A stretch of DNA of 40,585 bases from an uncultured Victivallales bacterium (GCA_944391115.1 CALXSJ010000027.1:1-40585); one strand, 5' to 3'. Shown: positions 22,425 through 32,497, numbered from the stretch's first letter. Notes: a model not told the origin generated them from the letters alone. Translations and numbers: made by a program.

Positions 22425-23585
22425 TCATTGGTTCGGATGCTTTGCGAGATATTCATATGCGGCTGCGGCAAGGAAGATCATGCCGTTTTTCAGGACCGTG
22501 TCGTCAAAATCGAACCGGCTGCTGTGGAGCGGCGCATGTTCGCCGAGCCCGAGATGACAGAAGACGCCGCTGCTTCTCTGAAGGAAATACGAGAAATCTT
22601 CGCTGGCCATCGCGGATTCTTTCATCGGAACGAAGGAGTCCTTCCCGAGATAGTGTTCTGCGACCTCCCGCGCGAGAAGCGCGCCCTCTTCCGACGACGC
22701 CGTGACCGGATAAGGAACCCGATAGACCAGTTCGTAGTTCACCTGTTCCTCTGTGCAGATGCGTTCCGCGGCGTTCCGGAGAAGCGCGTCGATTTTTTTC
22801 CCCGTCTCCTCGTCCAGGAAACGGGTGGTTCCTTCGATTTCCGCCGTCGCGGGAATGATGTTGGAGTTGCTGCCTCCCGCGATGCGGCAGACCGAGCAGA
22901 CGCCGTTCTCCGGGCACTCCCGCCTGAGCGCGTCCGCGATCCGCGCAAGGACGAGAATCGGATTTTTCGTTTTGCGCGGCATGCTTCCGTGGCCGCCCTG
23001 CCCGAGAACGGTCAGACGGAAGAAACCCGCCGCCGCCATGACCGCTCCGCAGCGTGTGGAGATGCAGCCGTGCGGGACGTTCGGCCATCCGTGGAGCGCG
23101 GCGCAGAAGTCCATTTCCGGATGATCCGCCGCGCCCGCCTCCAGAAGCGCTTTCGCCATTGCGGCGATTTCCTCGCCAGGCTGAAAGAGGAAGCGGACGG
23201 AGCCGGGAAGTTCCGATCGCAGCTCGCAAAGAATCCGTGCCGCGCCGTAGAGCATTGCCATGTGGCCGTCGTGTCCGCAGGCGTGCATGGTTCCGGGGTG
23301 TTCCGAGCGGTAGGGCAGGGGTGTTTCCTCCGCAACCGGCAGCGCGTCGATATCCGCGCGGAGCGTGACGTTGCATCCCGGGGAATCCGCATTGAGAAGT
23401 GCGACGACGTCCGTTTCCAGGTAAGGCTTTTCCACTTTCAGCGGCAGCGCGTTCAGGCGTTCCCGCAGGAGTGCGGAGGTCTTGAATTCCTTTCCCGCGG
23501 TTTCCGGTATTTTGTGCAGTTCATGACGCAGAGCGGACACTTCGTTCAGAAAGAGTCCGGCCAGTTCCGCGATTTTCCGTTCCAT
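22425..23585 (-). CDS. M20-family metallo-amidohydrolase (hippurate/N-acyl-amino-acid type)
   Basis: Protein of 386 residues, typical of the family. Metal ligands are in MHACGHDGHMAM, FQPGEE (catalytic and bridging glutamates), ALHGWP and near the C-terminus FCHLGLGEHAPLHSSRFDFDD. The dimerisation domain has the usual GQGGHGSMPRKTKNP. It cleaves N-acyl or N-benzoyl groups from amino acids in the cytoplasm; related proteins act on diaminopimelate or indole conjugates, so the substrate is uncertain. GAGG 7 bases before the start is a good ribosome-binding site. It follows the esterase gene by 9 bases, suggesting joint expression of two hydrolases. Confidence 0.92.
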   Translation of the reverse strand: MERKIAELAGLFLNEVSALRHELHKIPETAGKEFKTSALLRERLNALPLKVEKPYLETDVVALLNADSPGCNVTLRADIDALPVAEETPLPYRSEHPGTMHACGHDGHMAMLYGAARILCELRSELPGSVRFLFQPGEEIAAMAKALLEAGAADHPEMDFCAALHGWPNVPHGCISTRCGAVMAAAGFFRLTVLGQGGHGSMPRKTKNPILVLARIADALRRECPENGVCSVCRIAGGSNSNIIPATAEIEGTTRFLDEETGKKIDALLRNAAERICTEEQVNYELVYRVPYPVTASSEEGALLAREVAEHYLGKDSFVPMKESAMASEDFSYFLQRSSGVFCHLGLGEHAPLHSSRFDFDDTVLKNGMIFLAAAAYEYLAKHPNQ

Positions 23586-23594
23586 GTTTTGACC

Positions 23595-24377
23595 TCATTC
23601 GTTCGGGAATGCACGTTTGTGCGCAAAGAGCCAGTCCAAACCGTCCCGGTCCGCAAAAAATGTATCCCATACATTGTGTTCAAGTCCCGGCATCTCCCGG
23701 TAGACGACATCGGGGTTTCCCGCACGGCGCAGCGCCTCCGCCATGCTCCGGGAGCGGATGACCGGAACTGCCGGATCCGCTGAACCGTGGATCAGATAAG
23801 ATGCGACGTTTTTCAGAAGAGGCGCTTTGGTCGTATCCGCGCCGCCGCAGATGGATGCCATTGCGGCGAAGACGTCGGGCATCCGGCAGACGAGATCCCA
23901 GATTCCGTAGCCTCCCATCGAAATTCCCATGCCGTAGATGCGTCCGCGGTCCGGATTGAACTCGGCGATTTTTGAGCGCAGGAGTTCCATTGCCATGGAA
24001 AGGTAGAGGGACGGGGTTTCCGGCATAAGATGGCTTTCCGTGTTCCACGGCACGTCCACCCACTGGAAACCGCGCTCGCACTGGGGAAAGAGAAGAACGG
24101 TCTTGATCCCGCGGCTTTCGCAGTAGGCTGTCAGCGGTTCCCCCGGAATCCTGATCTGGAGGAAGTTGTCATGCCCCACGGAGCCGACGCCGTGCAGAAA
24201 GATCAGGAGCGCGGGTGCGCCGGGGCGGTCGGGACATGTGATTTTCTGGCAGTAAGGCAGCGCCTGGTCTCCTCTCCTGAAGAGGAGCTGCTCAAATTGC
24301 AGACGCCGAATCAGTTCTGGTTTCTGTGCGAGTTCTCCCGCACTGTTGTGAATGAAAATGTTTGAATCGCTCATCAT
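23595..24377 (-). CDS. Alpha/beta-hydrolase esterase
   Basis: Protein of 260 residues without a signal peptide. The oxyanion region FLHGVGSVG, the nucleophile elbow GISMGG (S153), D201 in HGSADPAVP and H234 in LEHNVWD form a complete catalytic triad in the expected order. It resembles the phospholipase/carboxylesterase and PHB-depolymerase-like esterases that are often found with polysaccharide-degrading genes. AAGGA lies just before the start. A promoter with its start point about 12 bases upstream makes this the first gene of the operon with the M20, NagD-like and rsmE genes. The substrate is unknown. Confidence 0.88.
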   Translation of the reverse strand: MMSDSNIFIHNSAGELAQKPELIRRLQFEQLLFRRGDQALPYCQKITCPDRPGAPALLIFLHGVGSVGHDNFLQIRIPGEPLTAYCESRGIKTVLLFPQCERGFQWVDVPWNTESHLMPETPSLYLSMAMELLRSKIAEFNPDRGRIYGMGISMGGYGIWDLVCRMPDVFAAMASICGGADTTKAPLLKNVASYLIHGSADPAVPVIRSRSMAEALRRAGNPDVVYREMPGLEHNVWDTFFADRDGLDWLFAHKRAFPNE

Positions 24378-24395
24378 TTCTTTCCTTTTTCTGTT

Positions 24396-24424
24396 ACTAT
24401 ACCCCGCCTTTTTCCCCGCGACAA
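24396..24424 (-). promoter_or_regulatory. Promoter for the esterase-M20-NagD-rsmE operon
   Basis: On the minus strand, TTGTCG (24424-24419), a 17-base spacer and TATAGT (24401-24396), close upstream of the esterase start at 24377. The rest of the gap up to 24620 holds nothing recognisable. Confidence 0.6.
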
Positions 24425-24620
24425 GGTGTCCGACAGAAAAAAACGGATCTTCCGCGTTCTGTACAGGAAAAAGAAACGGCCGGAATCCCGGCGCAGTCTG
24501 GCGCGCCGGTTTCCGGAAGCGGGAACCCTTTTACCGGGGAAGCGGTTCAAAACATGATTTCATGACAGAAGTTCCGCATCGCGGGACGGTCATCAGGCCT
24601 TCCGTTTTGGAAACCCGTGT

Positions 24621-27473
24621 TTAAAGTTCCAGCAGGTAAAGCCCGAAGGAATCAGGTTCAATCCTCACTTTGACAATGCCGTTTTCCAGCTTCGCCGGAG
24701 AAAACGGGGAAAGAGTCCTTACCGCTTTTACACGGGAGGGGGATAATTCTGCGTCGGCTTTTCTCTGCGTTTCATAATTGCCGACCAGATACAGAATTTT
24801 TCCTCCCAGCTTTCTTGCCGTATAAAGCAGGGCGGGATTGGATCCGGCAAGCTTTTCATCCAGAGACCCTTTCATCAGAATATCCTCATACGGGGCGAGA
24901 GCCGCAAACGCTCTTGCAAGATAAAAATAATCAAGGGGAGACTCAAAACTTCTCCGGGAATAGAACTGAATTCCGCCGGCCCCGTTCATGAGTGTTTCCA
25001 GAATGTGCTGTTCCGTGCGGTATGAAGAAGGTTCCGCGTAATAGGCTCCCGTTCCTCCGCTCAGCCAGGGAATCCGGATGGAAGGATTGCCGGCCTTCCG
25101 GTAGACGGCACGCATCTGGTGATGCACTTCTATGGAAGAACGTCCGTAATAGGATTTCTGGATTTCCTCACAGTATTTCGGATACAGATACTGTTTCCCA
25201 AGAAAGGAAACCAGACCTTCCCTGCAGCGGTAATTTGTACCTGTATCCCCCGGCGCGACAGCATAAAATCCGATTCGGGGCGCCGGACGGCCGGCGAGTT
25301 TTGCCCCTTCCCGCGCAGCCTCCGCATATCTTTTCACATAATCCGCCTGAAATTTTTCAAAGTATTCCACCCATGAGGCAATGCCGGCCTTTTCCTTGGC
25401 TTCTTTGCAGCGGGTGCATTTTTCGATGGAGGCATTCATCCTCTGCGGTTCCCAGTTTTCAATGTCAAACGTGACGGCGTCGGCGGGGAGTATTTTCAGA
25501 ATATCGCGGATTTCTTCAACCGTTTCGAGGTATTCCTCACCGCGATACGCAAGGCAGACGGAGGCGCGGATTTTTTCAGAACCGATACAGCGATAGGTAT
25601 TCCGGTCCTTGTAACGCGCCCACAGTCTTTGTGTCGGTTCAAGCTCCAGCCGGATTTTTTTGCCTGCCGCTTTGGACTTCAGGACAAGGGGCAGCAGTTT
25701 TTCCGCATCCTTGACGGAACGAGGAAAGAACATATCGGTTGTAAATCCGAGCGTTTTCCAGACTGTATGGTAATCCGGGGCATCCGTTTTATAGCGGTCC
25801 TCAAGCCAGAGCGAGACATCAAGATGTTTCAGAACCGGGACCTTCGGTATTTTCAGAAATTTGATGTCACGCCGGACTTCCAGAGCTTTTTTCCCGTTGT
25901 GCCACACGGTGAAAACGGCGTATTTTTCCGCATCCGGAATCCCGGCGGCATGATCCTTGGAAAAGTAAAACGGCCCCAAACCGTATGTCAGCAGGGAGAG
26001 AAACTGCTGCAGCGGAACCGGCACCTGAAACATCCGGATGATCCGTCCGTTTTTTTTCTCCTCACCGGCAAATGTGCGCGGCTGCGCCGGCCAGGCCTTG
26101 CTGTCACGGAATGTCACACCCTCCGGCAGGTCAATGGAATAAGCGATTTTCCCGCTGTTTTCCTTCAATTGAGATTCGAAATGAAGATAATTCGGCAGAT
26201 AAATGCCTTCCGCGATATAAAAGGTATCCATCTTCGGCGCGATCATGAGACTTCCGTGATTGATGAAATGCGGTTTCTGCCGGTATGCTTCATTGTAATC
26301 CGGACGCGCCCTGTCTTTGTCGTCCGCCTCGATAACGGCAAGTTCATCGCTGAACATGGAGCGCAGGCGGTAAACGGGCGACCGGAAGATGACGAATCTG
26401 GCGTCCGCATGGATGTCCAGAGAGAACGGATAGACATACGGCACGCCCGAATTATCCAGACTTTCCGGCAGGTAATAAAATTTTTTCCAGTCGGAGAGCT
26501 CCGCTTCCGTGCTATTCAATTTCGTCAGTTTCGCCGCAAGATACGAATTTTTCCCGTCTTTGCTGATCCATACCTCAAGAACATCGGGAAACGCAACCGC
26601 AAAATCCTGCATGCGCCCGCCCTGAAGCCGGATTACCGCTTTTTTCAAACTGTGGACCTTGCCCAGATCAATCGCAATGGACGCTCCGTTGCGGGCACGC
26701 TCAAAGCCGACAGCGGCCTTTTCAAACCAGATCTGATTGCCCGCCGCGAAACGTCCGTCCGTCAGGTCCCGGGCATCCGTGCCGCCCGCAGAGGTCAAGG
26801 CATACGAAGGCTCGGGATGAAAAGACACGTTTTTCCCCCGTGCAAGATTGATCCCCTTTGTCCGTTCCAGGAAGGCTTTCCTGGAATGCAGTGTGGAATA
26901 ATAGCGGGCCTGTTCCCTGTCAAGCTTTCTGATTTTGACGTTGGAATATACGACTCTGGCGCCGGGCCTGGCGCTGACGAAGGCCCGGATTCTGGAAGTT
27001 TCCGTTTTTTTGATCTCAAAAATCGCAACGCGCTGTTCCCATCCGTCGGATGTCACGGTGAAATTTTTCGCGTCATATTCGCTGAATCCCTTTTCCGAAC
27101 TGCCGTAGAAACCGAATCTGCCTTGCCCGCCGGCGGCCGTCTTGAATATGCACTCGATGACAACGACATCACCGGCGGATGCGGGAATCCAGGTCTGGTG
27201 GATCAGATCAACCGCTTTGGTTGCACTGCCGCATAGCTCGGCGGCCTTTTTCCATTTTGTGCCGCCGTAGGCTTCCGGAATGATACGCACGGTGCCGTAA
27301 GGCTTGAAGGATTCATGGAGATTCTGCTTCCATTCTTTCGGAAGAACGGCACCATCTCCGTCATTGAATCCGGCCTCGTGGGAATCCTGTGCCGCTCCTC
27401 CCAGGAGGAGGCACAGACAGCAGAGTGTCAGCATGTTTTTCAGCATTTTTCCATCATCCTTTTTGATGTTCAT
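24621..27473 (-). CDS. Large secreted multidomain protein with discoidin-like and TIM-barrel-like regions
   Basis: Protein of 950 residues. A signal peptide ([19 protein letters not shown]) begins at residue 10. Residues of about 30-185 look like a CBM-type sandwich. Residues of about 205-395 look like an F5/8-type galactose-binding domain ([43 protein letters not shown]). Residues of about 545-870 look like a barrel ([38 protein letters not shown] with a candidate acid E, then [29 protein letters not shown]). A short beta domain closes. Start 27473 is ATGA-coupled to the pseudopilin stop; 27446 would give a cleaner signal peptide. It is probably a glycan-active enzyme of a family I cannot name. 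Confidence 0.82.
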   Translation of the reverse strand: MNIKKDDGKMLKNMLTLCCLCLLLGGAAQDSHEAGFNDGDGAVLPKEWKQNLHESFKPYGTVRIIPEAYGGTKWKKAAELCGSATKAVDLIHQTWIPASAGDVVVIECIFKTAAGGQGRFGFYGSSEKGFSEYDAKNFTVTSDGWEQRVAIFEIKKTETSRIRAFVSARPGARVVYSNVKIRKLDREQARYYSTLHSRKAFLERTKGINLARGKNVSFHPEPSYALTSAGGTDARDLTDGRFAAGNQIWFEKAAVGFERARNGASIAIDLGKVHSLKKAVIRLQGGRMQDFAVAFPDVLEVWISKDGKNSYLAAKLTKLNSTEAELSDWKKFYYLPESLDNSGVPYVYPFSLDIHADARFVIFRSPVYRLRSMFSDELAVIEADDKDRARPDYNEAYRQKPHFINHGSLMIAPKMDTFYIAEGIYLPNYLHFESQLKENSGKIAYSIDLPEGVTFRDSKAWPAQPRTFAGEEKKNGRIIRMFQVPVPLQQFLSLLTYGLGPFYFSKDHAAGIPDAEKYAVFTVWHNGKKALEVRRDIKFLKIPKVPVLKHLDVSLWLEDRYKTDAPDYHTVWKTLGFTTDMFFPRSVKDAEKLLPLVLKSKAAGKKIRLELEPTQRLWARYKDRNTYRCIGSEKIRASVCLAYRGEEYLETVEEIRDILKILPADAVTFDIENWEPQRMNASIEKCTRCKEAKEKAGIASWVEYFEKFQADYVKRYAEAAREGAKLAGRPAPRIGFYAVAPGDTGTNYRCREGLVSFLGKQYLYPKYCEEIQKSYYGRSSIEVHHQMRAVYRKAGNPSIRIPWLSGGTGAYYAEPSSYRTEQHILETLMNGAGGIQFYSRRSFESPLDYFYLARAFAALAPYEDILMKGSLDEKLAGSNPALLYTARKLGGKILYLVGNYETQRKADAELSPSRVKAVRTLSPFSPAKLENGIVKVRIEPDSFGLYLLEL

Positions 27474-28303
27474 TTTGCAATATCATATCCTGAGGAATAC
27501 ATTTTTCTGCTCTTGTAAATGGAATACGGGTTTGCATCCCAGTCGATGGCGGAGGAATTGGCGGGCTGCCAGTTGGAAAACTCACGGAAAGTTGCTCCTG
27601 CGGCATGTCCGTCCATGAAGGTGAACTGCGCTTTTCCTTTTGTATATGCCCCTCCTGTTGTCGGGGAAGTGCCGATCGGCAGAGGGCGCGGATCGGGGGT
27701 CCCATGACGGAAGGAGGGATCCTCGGGAGTGACAAAGCGATAGCTCCCGGTGGAAATGGAATCCCCGGCAAACATTGCATGGGATGGTTGGGTCAGTGCG
27801 GAAAGTCTGCGCTGAAAAGTTGAGTATGCCGTCCGGGTATTGGAATCTCCGGAAAGCCAGGTGTTGATGGCATAGTGCGTAAATCTGAAATATCCATTCT
27901 CCTCTTTGAACGGCTTCTGGCCATTCGGACAGACAAAGGAGCCGGCGGTGACATTCGGCCCTTTGTAAATGACGCCGTAGCCATTTGTGATTGCCGGAGA
28001 CCTCTGGCCTCCCGAATTATATCCCGCGAAGCCGGAAAGCAGTCCGAACCAGATGCTGCTGTAATAACTGTAAACACTCTGATCACAGGGGATTCTTCCG
28101 GGCACAATCCATTCATTGTAATCCGCGGAATACCCCCCTTGTGCCACGCCGATCTGCTTCAGATTGTTCAGGCAGCTTATTCCCTGAGCGGTTTGTTTCG
28201 CTTTCTGCAAAGCCGGAAGCAGCATGCCGGCAAGAATGGCAATAATTGAAATTACGACAAGAAGTTCTATTAAAGTGAATGCATCGGACTTCCGTTGTCT
28301 CAT
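27470..28303 (-). CDS. Pseudopilin-like protein with prepilin N-terminal helix
   Basis: Protein of 277 residues. A short basic leader MRQRKSDA is followed by [19 protein letters not shown] and [15 protein letters not shown], the prepilin-peptidase substrate helix. The residue before F is Ala rather than the usual Gly. The C-terminal block [15 protein letters not shown] corresponds to the H-X9-DG motif, but the His position is Thr. AGAGG precedes the start at 28303, which overlaps the LacI stop as ATGA; its own stop overlaps the next gene's ATG the same way. It is similar in type and operon position to the pseudopilin at 1255-2097. Confidence 0.9.
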   Translation of the reverse strand: MRQRKSDAFTLIELLVVISIIAILAGMLLPALQKAKQTAQGISCLNNLKQIGVAQGGYSADYNEWIVPGRIPCDQSVYSYYSSIWFGLLSGFAGYNSGGQRSPAITNGYGVIYKGPNVTAGSFVCPNGQKPFKEENGYFRFTHYAINTWLSGDSNTRTAYSTFQRRLSALTQPSHAMFAGDSISTGSYRFVTPEDPSFRHGTPDPRPLPIGTSPTTGGAYTKGKAQFTFMDGHAAGATFREFSNWQPANSSAIDWDANPYSIYKSRKMYSSGYDIAK

Positions 28304-29373
28304 GATATCCTCTCTTTTGTTTTTATGGTTGTTTTTCCCGTGTCCGCAGTCCATGGAGGCGAGGCAGTGGAGTCCGCCTGCCGGAATCTGTTCGGCAGTA
28401 TGATATTCCGGCCGTCAATGGGCGCATGGTTCACAATATGATCCAGAAGCATGGCGGCGGATTTGCAGCCGATTTCTTCAAAAGGCTGTTCAATCGTGGA
28501 GAACGGTACCGGAGTGCATCTGGATGGGGAAAGACCTCCGAATCCGACAACTGAAAGGGAATCCGGAATCCGGATATTCAGCTGGTAGGCTGCCTGGAAG
28601 AGTTCCATTGCATGATAATCGGAATCACATACGACGGCACTTGCACGTTCCTCCGGCGGTTCCAGCAGAAAATGTTTGAGCGCTTCCAGATTGCTTCCGA
28701 AACCGTTGAGGCCGATCCTGAGAATGCGGGGACGGGATCCGGGGAGTCGCTTCATTCCATTGAGATAGCCTTTTTCGCGTTCGCGCACATATTTCCAGTC
28801 CATGTCGGCTGTCAGATGAGCGATTCTGGAATGTCCGAGAGAAATCAGATGGCGGACCGCCCGCTCGACACTTTCTGCATCATCTGTGCTTACTCCGCAT
28901 CCGATGCCGGTGTCATTGCGCAGATTGGCGATACAGCACGATATCTGCAATGCCTTCAGATCGGCAAGCCAGGGACGCAGGAGGTTGATGTCGGGATGAT
29001 GGAAAATCACTCCCATGATCCGCTGCTCCTGAAGATAGCGGATGATGGTATCTCTCCCCGATAACTGCCAGTCGAAGAGCTTCAGCGAAAACTCATACTT
29101 TTCCACTGCCTGAAGCATGCCGGTAAGAATCCGCTGTATGTATTCCGCATTCATCTCTCTGGAATTGATGATGAATGCGATTGTATTGGTGCGTCCGGTC
29201 ACCATGGATCGTGCCAGAGTGTTCCGCACATAACCGAGTTCTCTGGCTGTCGCCAGGATTTTTTCGGTGACTTCCTTGCGGATTTTAAAGGATTCCGCAC
29301 GTCCGTTCAGCACATAGGACACTGTGGCATGGCTGATCCCCAGATGCCGGGAAATGTCTTTGATGGTGACCAT
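28300..29373 (-). CDS. LacI-family transcriptional regulator
   Basis: Protein of 357 residues. The N-terminal helix-turn-helix and hinge ([23 protein letters not shown] and [20 protein letters not shown]) are textbook LacI/GalR. The ligand domain runs from about residue 62 to 335 ([43 protein letters not shown]), and the final 20 residues are an extra tail. It probably senses a sugar released by the co-transcribed secreted protein. It is the first gene of the ATGA-coupled trio and lies directly behind a consensus promoter with a perfect palindromic operator, strongly suggesting autoregulation. Confidence 0.95.
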   Translation of the reverse strand: MVTIKDISRHLGISHATVSYVLNGRAESFKIRKEVTEKILATARELGYVRNTLARSMVTGRTNTIAFIINSREMNAEYIQRILTGMLQAVEKYEFSLKLFDWQLSGRDTIIRYLQEQRIMGVIFHHPDINLLRPWLADLKALQISCCIANLRNDTGIGCGVSTDDAESVERAVRHLISLGHSRIAHLTADMDWKYVREREKGYLNGMKRLPGSRPRILRIGLNGFGSNLEALKHFLLEPPEERASAVVCDSDYHAMELFQAAYQLNIRIPDSLSVVGFGGLSPSRCTPVPFSTIEQPFEEIGCKSAAMLLDHIVNHAPIDGRNIILPNRFRQADSTASPPWTADTGKTTIKTKERIS

Positions 29374-29410
29374 CGGCTTTTTCCGCAGTTTTCCTGTTTG
29401 TTTTTTTTAC

Positions 29411-29422
29411 TTACACGTGTAA
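29411..29422. promoter_or_regulatory. Perfect LacI-type operator palindrome
   Basis: TTACACGTGTAA is a perfect 12-bp palindrome with a central CpG, the hallmark of LacI/GalR operators. It lies about 10-20 bases after the expected transcription start of the lacI-pseudopilin-secreted protein operon, where a bound repressor blocks transcription. That the local LacI protein binds it is inference. Confidence 0.75.
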
Positions 29423-29437
29423 CTGATTCTTCTATAT

Positions 29438-29466
29438 ATTATAAATATCCTTGATTTTTTTGTCAA
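29438..29466 (-). promoter_or_regulatory. Full-consensus sigma-70 promoter of the LacI operon
   Basis: On the minus strand, TTGACA (29466-29461), exactly 17 bases and TATAAT (29443-29438). Both hexamers are perfect. Such a strong promoter makes sense under tight repression by the operator just downstream. Confidence 0.9.
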
Positions 29467-29759
29467 GAGGTATTTCTTGAAAACTTCATGATTTTTTTTA
29501 GTTCTTCAGCATTGCATGCCGGCAGGAAAAAGAGACGGCGGGAGTTCCGGATGAAACTGTTTCCCCGAGTATTGACGGCGGCGTATGGAGACGGCAAATA
29601 GGAATCCTTACGCATCGAAACCATCATTTTGAGCCGGGTTTTCAATAAAAATGCAATCCTTGCGGAAAAAGCGTGAAACAAATCGGGAAAAGCGCTGTCA
29701 TTTCCCTCTGTAATGATTATTGGAGACGACCCGCAGGATTGTGAAAGGATCAAGGACTT

Positions 29760-30944
29760 ATGAACAACATGAAATCGACCGTCGTATTTTCCGTTCTCGC
29801 CGCATTCGTCGGCGCATTGTCCGCTCTGGCGGTGCGCGGACTTTTTGACGACACCCCCGCACAGGTTCAGCCCGGCACTCCGAAACAGTGCGCAGCCCCT
29901 CTTCCGCCGCCGGATCCGAAAGCGGCGGCAACGCAGTCTATGTTCGCTTCGGCGATCCAGCGTTCGATGCCGGCGGTGGTGCTGATTACCGCGCAGCGCA
30001 TGGTCGGGGTCGTGTCTCCGTATTTCGATTTCAGCAGCGCCCGTCGGCGCATCGACTACATGGAAGTGCCGTCCGGACAGGGGTCCGGCTTTTTCATCCG
30101 GAAGGACGGATACATTCTGACCAACTATCATGTCGTCCGCGATCAGGATTCCTTCTGGATCACGACGCATGACGGGAGCGAATACCGCGCGCAGGTCGTG
30201 GGAGTCGATCCCCCGACCGATCTTGCGCTTCTGAAGATCAAAAGCGATAAAAAGGTCTCCTTTCCGGTTCTGGAGTTCGCGGATCCGGAGACGCTGCAGA
30301 TCGGACACTGGGCGATTGCCATCGGCGCGCCGTTCAGTCTCAGCCGCACCGTGACTGTCGGGATTGTTTCGAACAAGAAACGCAACGGAGTCGGCGTGAA
30401 CCTTCATGAAAACTATGTGCAGACCGACGCATCGGTCAATCCCGGCAACTCCGGCGGACCGCTGCTTGACATCAACGGGCGCGTGATCGGCGTGAACGAC
30501 TTCATTCTTTCTCCTTCCGGCGGGAATATCGGCCTGAGCTTCGCCATCTCCTCGGAGATCGCGGGCCGCGTCGCCGGGGAACTGATCGCCAAGGGGCGCG
30601 TGGAGCGTCCGTGGCTCGGCGTGACGCTCGGCGCGCTTGACCGTGAGATGAAACGCAAATACAATCTGCCGCATGGCGGCGTTCTCATCGGACAGGTGTT
30701 CCGCAATTCTCCGGCAGCCGGCATTCTCCGCTCCGGCGACGTTGTGGTCAAGGCGAACGGCAGGGAAATCGCTACCCCCTCCGATCTCCAGGGCTGCATC
30801 TTCAGTTCCAAAGTTGGTTCCGTGATTGAAATGGAGCTTCTGCGTTCCGGTTCCCGGAAGACGGTGAAAGTGACCGTGGAAAAAGCCCCGTCTGATTTTT
30901 TCAGGGGCGGGCGGCAGACCGGCATGCAGCTCTTCGGGAACTGA
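29760..30944 (+). CDS. HtrA/DegP-like serine protease with one PDZ domain
   Basis: Protein of 394 residues anchored by an N-terminal transmembrane segment (VVFSVLAAFVGALSALAV), probably facing the periplasm. The trypsin-like domain has catalytic H124 (LTNYHVV), D154 (PPTDLALLKI) and S231 (NPGNSGGPLLDINGRVIG). A single PDZ domain follows at about 295-380 (RPWLGVTLG, VFRNSPAAGILRSGDVVV). It resembles DegS more than DegP in having one PDZ and a membrane anchor. It degrades or senses misfolded envelope proteins. No clear promoter was found in the 293 bases upstream (29467-29759), which also hold nothing else recognisable. It is convergent with the methyltransferase gene. Confidence 0.93.
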   Translation: MNNMKSTVVFSVLAAFVGALSALAVRGLFDDTPAQVQPGTPKQCAAPLPPPDPKAAATQSMFASAIQRSMPAVVLITAQRMVGVVSPYFDFSSARRRIDYMEVPSGQGSGFFIRKDGYILTNYHVVRDQDSFWITTHDGSEYRAQVVGVDPPTDLALLKIKSDKKVSFPVLEFADPETLQIGHWAIAIGAPFSLSRTVTVGIVSNKKRNGVGVNLHENYVQTDASVNPGNSGGPLLDINGRVIGVNDFILSPSGGNIGLSFAISSEIAGRVAGELIAKGRVERPWLGVTLGALDREMKRKYNLPHGGVLIGQVFRNSPAAGILRSGDVVVKANGREIATPSDLQGCIFSSKVGSVIEMELLRSGSRKTVKVTVEKAPSDFFRGGRQTGMQLFGN

Positions 30945-30976
30945 CCCGGAGTGCGGGCTTCCTTTCCTCCTGTATG

Positions 30977-31681
30977 TTACAGTCCTTTCCCTGCGCAATA
31001 GAGCATCAGGAAATCACCGGCGGCGCGTTTTTGTTCGATGGCAAAACCTGCGCGTGTCAGCAGTCCCTCCATGATCCATGCCAGCGTGCTGTACTCCTGC
31101 GCAATATGGCGGATGAAATTGGGGCGGCTTTCACCGGCGGCGGAAACGATCCGTTCAAAGTAGGCCTCCGGCGCTTCCGATTTCCAGTCGAACACCACAT
31201 CCAGCAGCACGAGACGCCCGCCCGGCTTGAGAATCCGGTGAATGCGTTCCAGGGCGACCGCTTTCCAGACGTCCGGCAGATGGTGGAAGGCAAGACCCGA
31301 AACGACGCCGTCGAACGTTTCCGGTGCAAACGTGTGGGTCAGGAATCCCGCCCTGCTCAGTTCCAGATTCTGCAGCTTCTCCTCGTCGGCGCGTGACCGG
31401 GCATACCGCAGCATGACTTCCGAAATGTCGATGCCGGCCGCACGGGCGCACCGCTTTGCCGCCGTCCGGAGAAACGCTCCGGTCCCCGTGCCGATTTCCA
31501 GTACCGCTCCGTCCGGCGGAAGCCGTAGGAAATCCAGCATTCCGGCATTTTCCGCGTCAATGTCGCGGATTTTCCGCATCCTGCGGTCATACATCGCGAC
31601 TTCCTCCTCGGACGCATAATCGGTGCCGATCTGCTGCAATTCATTCCATTGCCATGGCGGTGTCTTTTCCCGTGTTTCCAT
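30977..31681 (-). CDS. Class I SAM-dependent methyltransferase
   Basis: Protein of 234 residues. Motif I, AVLEIGTGTGAFL, binds SAM; then AAGIDISEVMLRYAR, the post-I region FDGVVSGLAFHHLPD and RILKPGGRLVLLDVVFD follow in the order of the Methyltransf_11/UbiE-like group. The C-terminus ends in LTRAGFAIEQKRAAGDFLMLYCAGKG. The substrate cannot be told from the sequence; small molecules are typical. GGGGAGG before the start is a strong ribosome-binding site. It is transcribed alone, divergently from the XRE-cupin gene. Confidence 0.9.
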   Translation of the reverse strand: METREKTPPWQWNELQQIGTDYASEEEVAMYDRRMRKIRDIDAENAGMLDFLRLPPDGAVLEIGTGTGAFLRTAAKRCARAAGIDISEVMLRYARSRADEEKLQNLELSRAGFLTHTFAPETFDGVVSGLAFHHLPDVWKAVALERIHRILKPGGRLVLLDVVFDWKSEAPEAYFERIVSAAGESRPNFIRHIAQEYSTLAWIMEGLLTRAGFAIEQKRAAGDFLMLYCAGKGL

Positions 31682-31712
31682 GATTCACCTCCCCAGTTTT
31701 CGATGTGAATGC

Positions 31713-31741
31713 AAGATACTTCATTCTTTATGAAAATTCAA
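31713..31741 (-). promoter_or_regulatory. Promoter for the methyltransferase gene
   Basis: On the minus strand, TTGAAT (31741-31736), a 17-base spacer and TATCTT (31718-31713), about 30 bases before the start at 31681. Confidence 0.5.
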
Positions 31742-31759
31742 TATTTTTAAAAAATTTAA

Positions 31760-31788
31760 TTATATTTAACGAAAATCCATGCTATATT
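31760..31788 (+). promoter_or_regulatory. Weak candidate promoter for the XRE-cupin gene
   Basis: TATATT (31783-31788) lies in an AT-rich stretch, about 130 bases before the gene; the best -35 at 17-base spacing is only TTATAT (31760-31765). The unusually AT-rich segment 31722-31800 separates the divergent genes and is the likely control region. Confidence 0.3.
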
Positions 31789-31918
31789 TTTCAGTAAAAT
31801 GGAACATTGCGGGGGATTTCCCCGGTCCGGGCTTCCGATCTCTGCCGCGGTCCGGCGGCGGATGCCGGCCGCAGAGGAGAGGGAAACGTTTTTCCGGACG
31901 GAAAGAGGAGGCGACACA

Positions 31919-32476
31919 ATGAAGGAAAACCGCCTGGGAAAGCTGATCCGGCAATACCGGAGGGAGAAACAGCTTTCGATCAAGGATTTTTCCGCAGTCT
32001 GCGGAATCAGCACGGCGCTGGTGAGCCAGCTGGAACGGGGAATCGGGAATCCGAGCCTGAGTGTGTTGCGTGCGATTGCCGCGACGCTCGGAGTTTCGCT
32101 TTCCTCTCTGTTTGTCGGGGAAATCAGCAACGAGTCGCTGATCCGGCGGCGCGCGGATCAGGAGCGGATCCGCAATCCGAACGAGAAGGACGCGCTTTAT
32201 TACGGGCTCACGCCGGGGCCGCTGAAATCGAATGTGGAGCTTCTGCTGATGTCGCTTGCGCCGGATGCGGAGACAAATCCGGGATTTTCGCAGCATTTCG
32301 AGGAGGAGATCGCCTATGTCGCGCAGGGGGAGGCGGTCATTCTGTTCGAGGACGAGGAGTTTGCGCTTTCACAGGGGGACACGGTCCGTATTCTGCCATC
32401 CCGCAAGCACAAGTTCCGGAATCCCGGCGCGCTTCCTCTGAAAATTCTCTTTATCAAAAGCAAGGCGGCCTACTGA
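31919..32476 (+). CDS. XRE-family regulator with C-terminal cupin domain
   Basis: Protein of 185 residues. Residues of about 5-62 are an XRE helix-turn-helix ([41 protein letters not shown]). Residues of about 105-180 are a cupin ([39 protein letters not shown]). This PuuR-like architecture senses a small metabolite, commonly an amine or amino acid. GAGGAG 8 bases before the ATG fixes the start; the open frame upstream of 31919 is not coding. It lies upstream of pckG on the same strand and could regulate it, but this is only proximity. Confidence 0.93.
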   Translation: MKENRLGKLIRQYRREKQLSIKDFSAVCGISTALVSQLERGIGNPSLSVLRAIAATLGVSLSSLFVGEISNESLIRRRADQERIRNPNEKDALYYGLTPGPLKSNVELLLMSLAPDAETNPGFSQHFEEEIAYVAQGEAVILFEDEEFALSQGDTVRILPSRKHKFRNPGALPLKILFIKSKAAY

Positions 32477-32497
32477 GGGGGCGCGGATCGCCGGATT

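Noticed and set aside
25629-27236. A 535-codon plus-strand frame opposite the large secreted protein
   Set aside because: The minus-strand gene has a signal peptide, coupling to its operon and recognisable domains; the plus frame has none.
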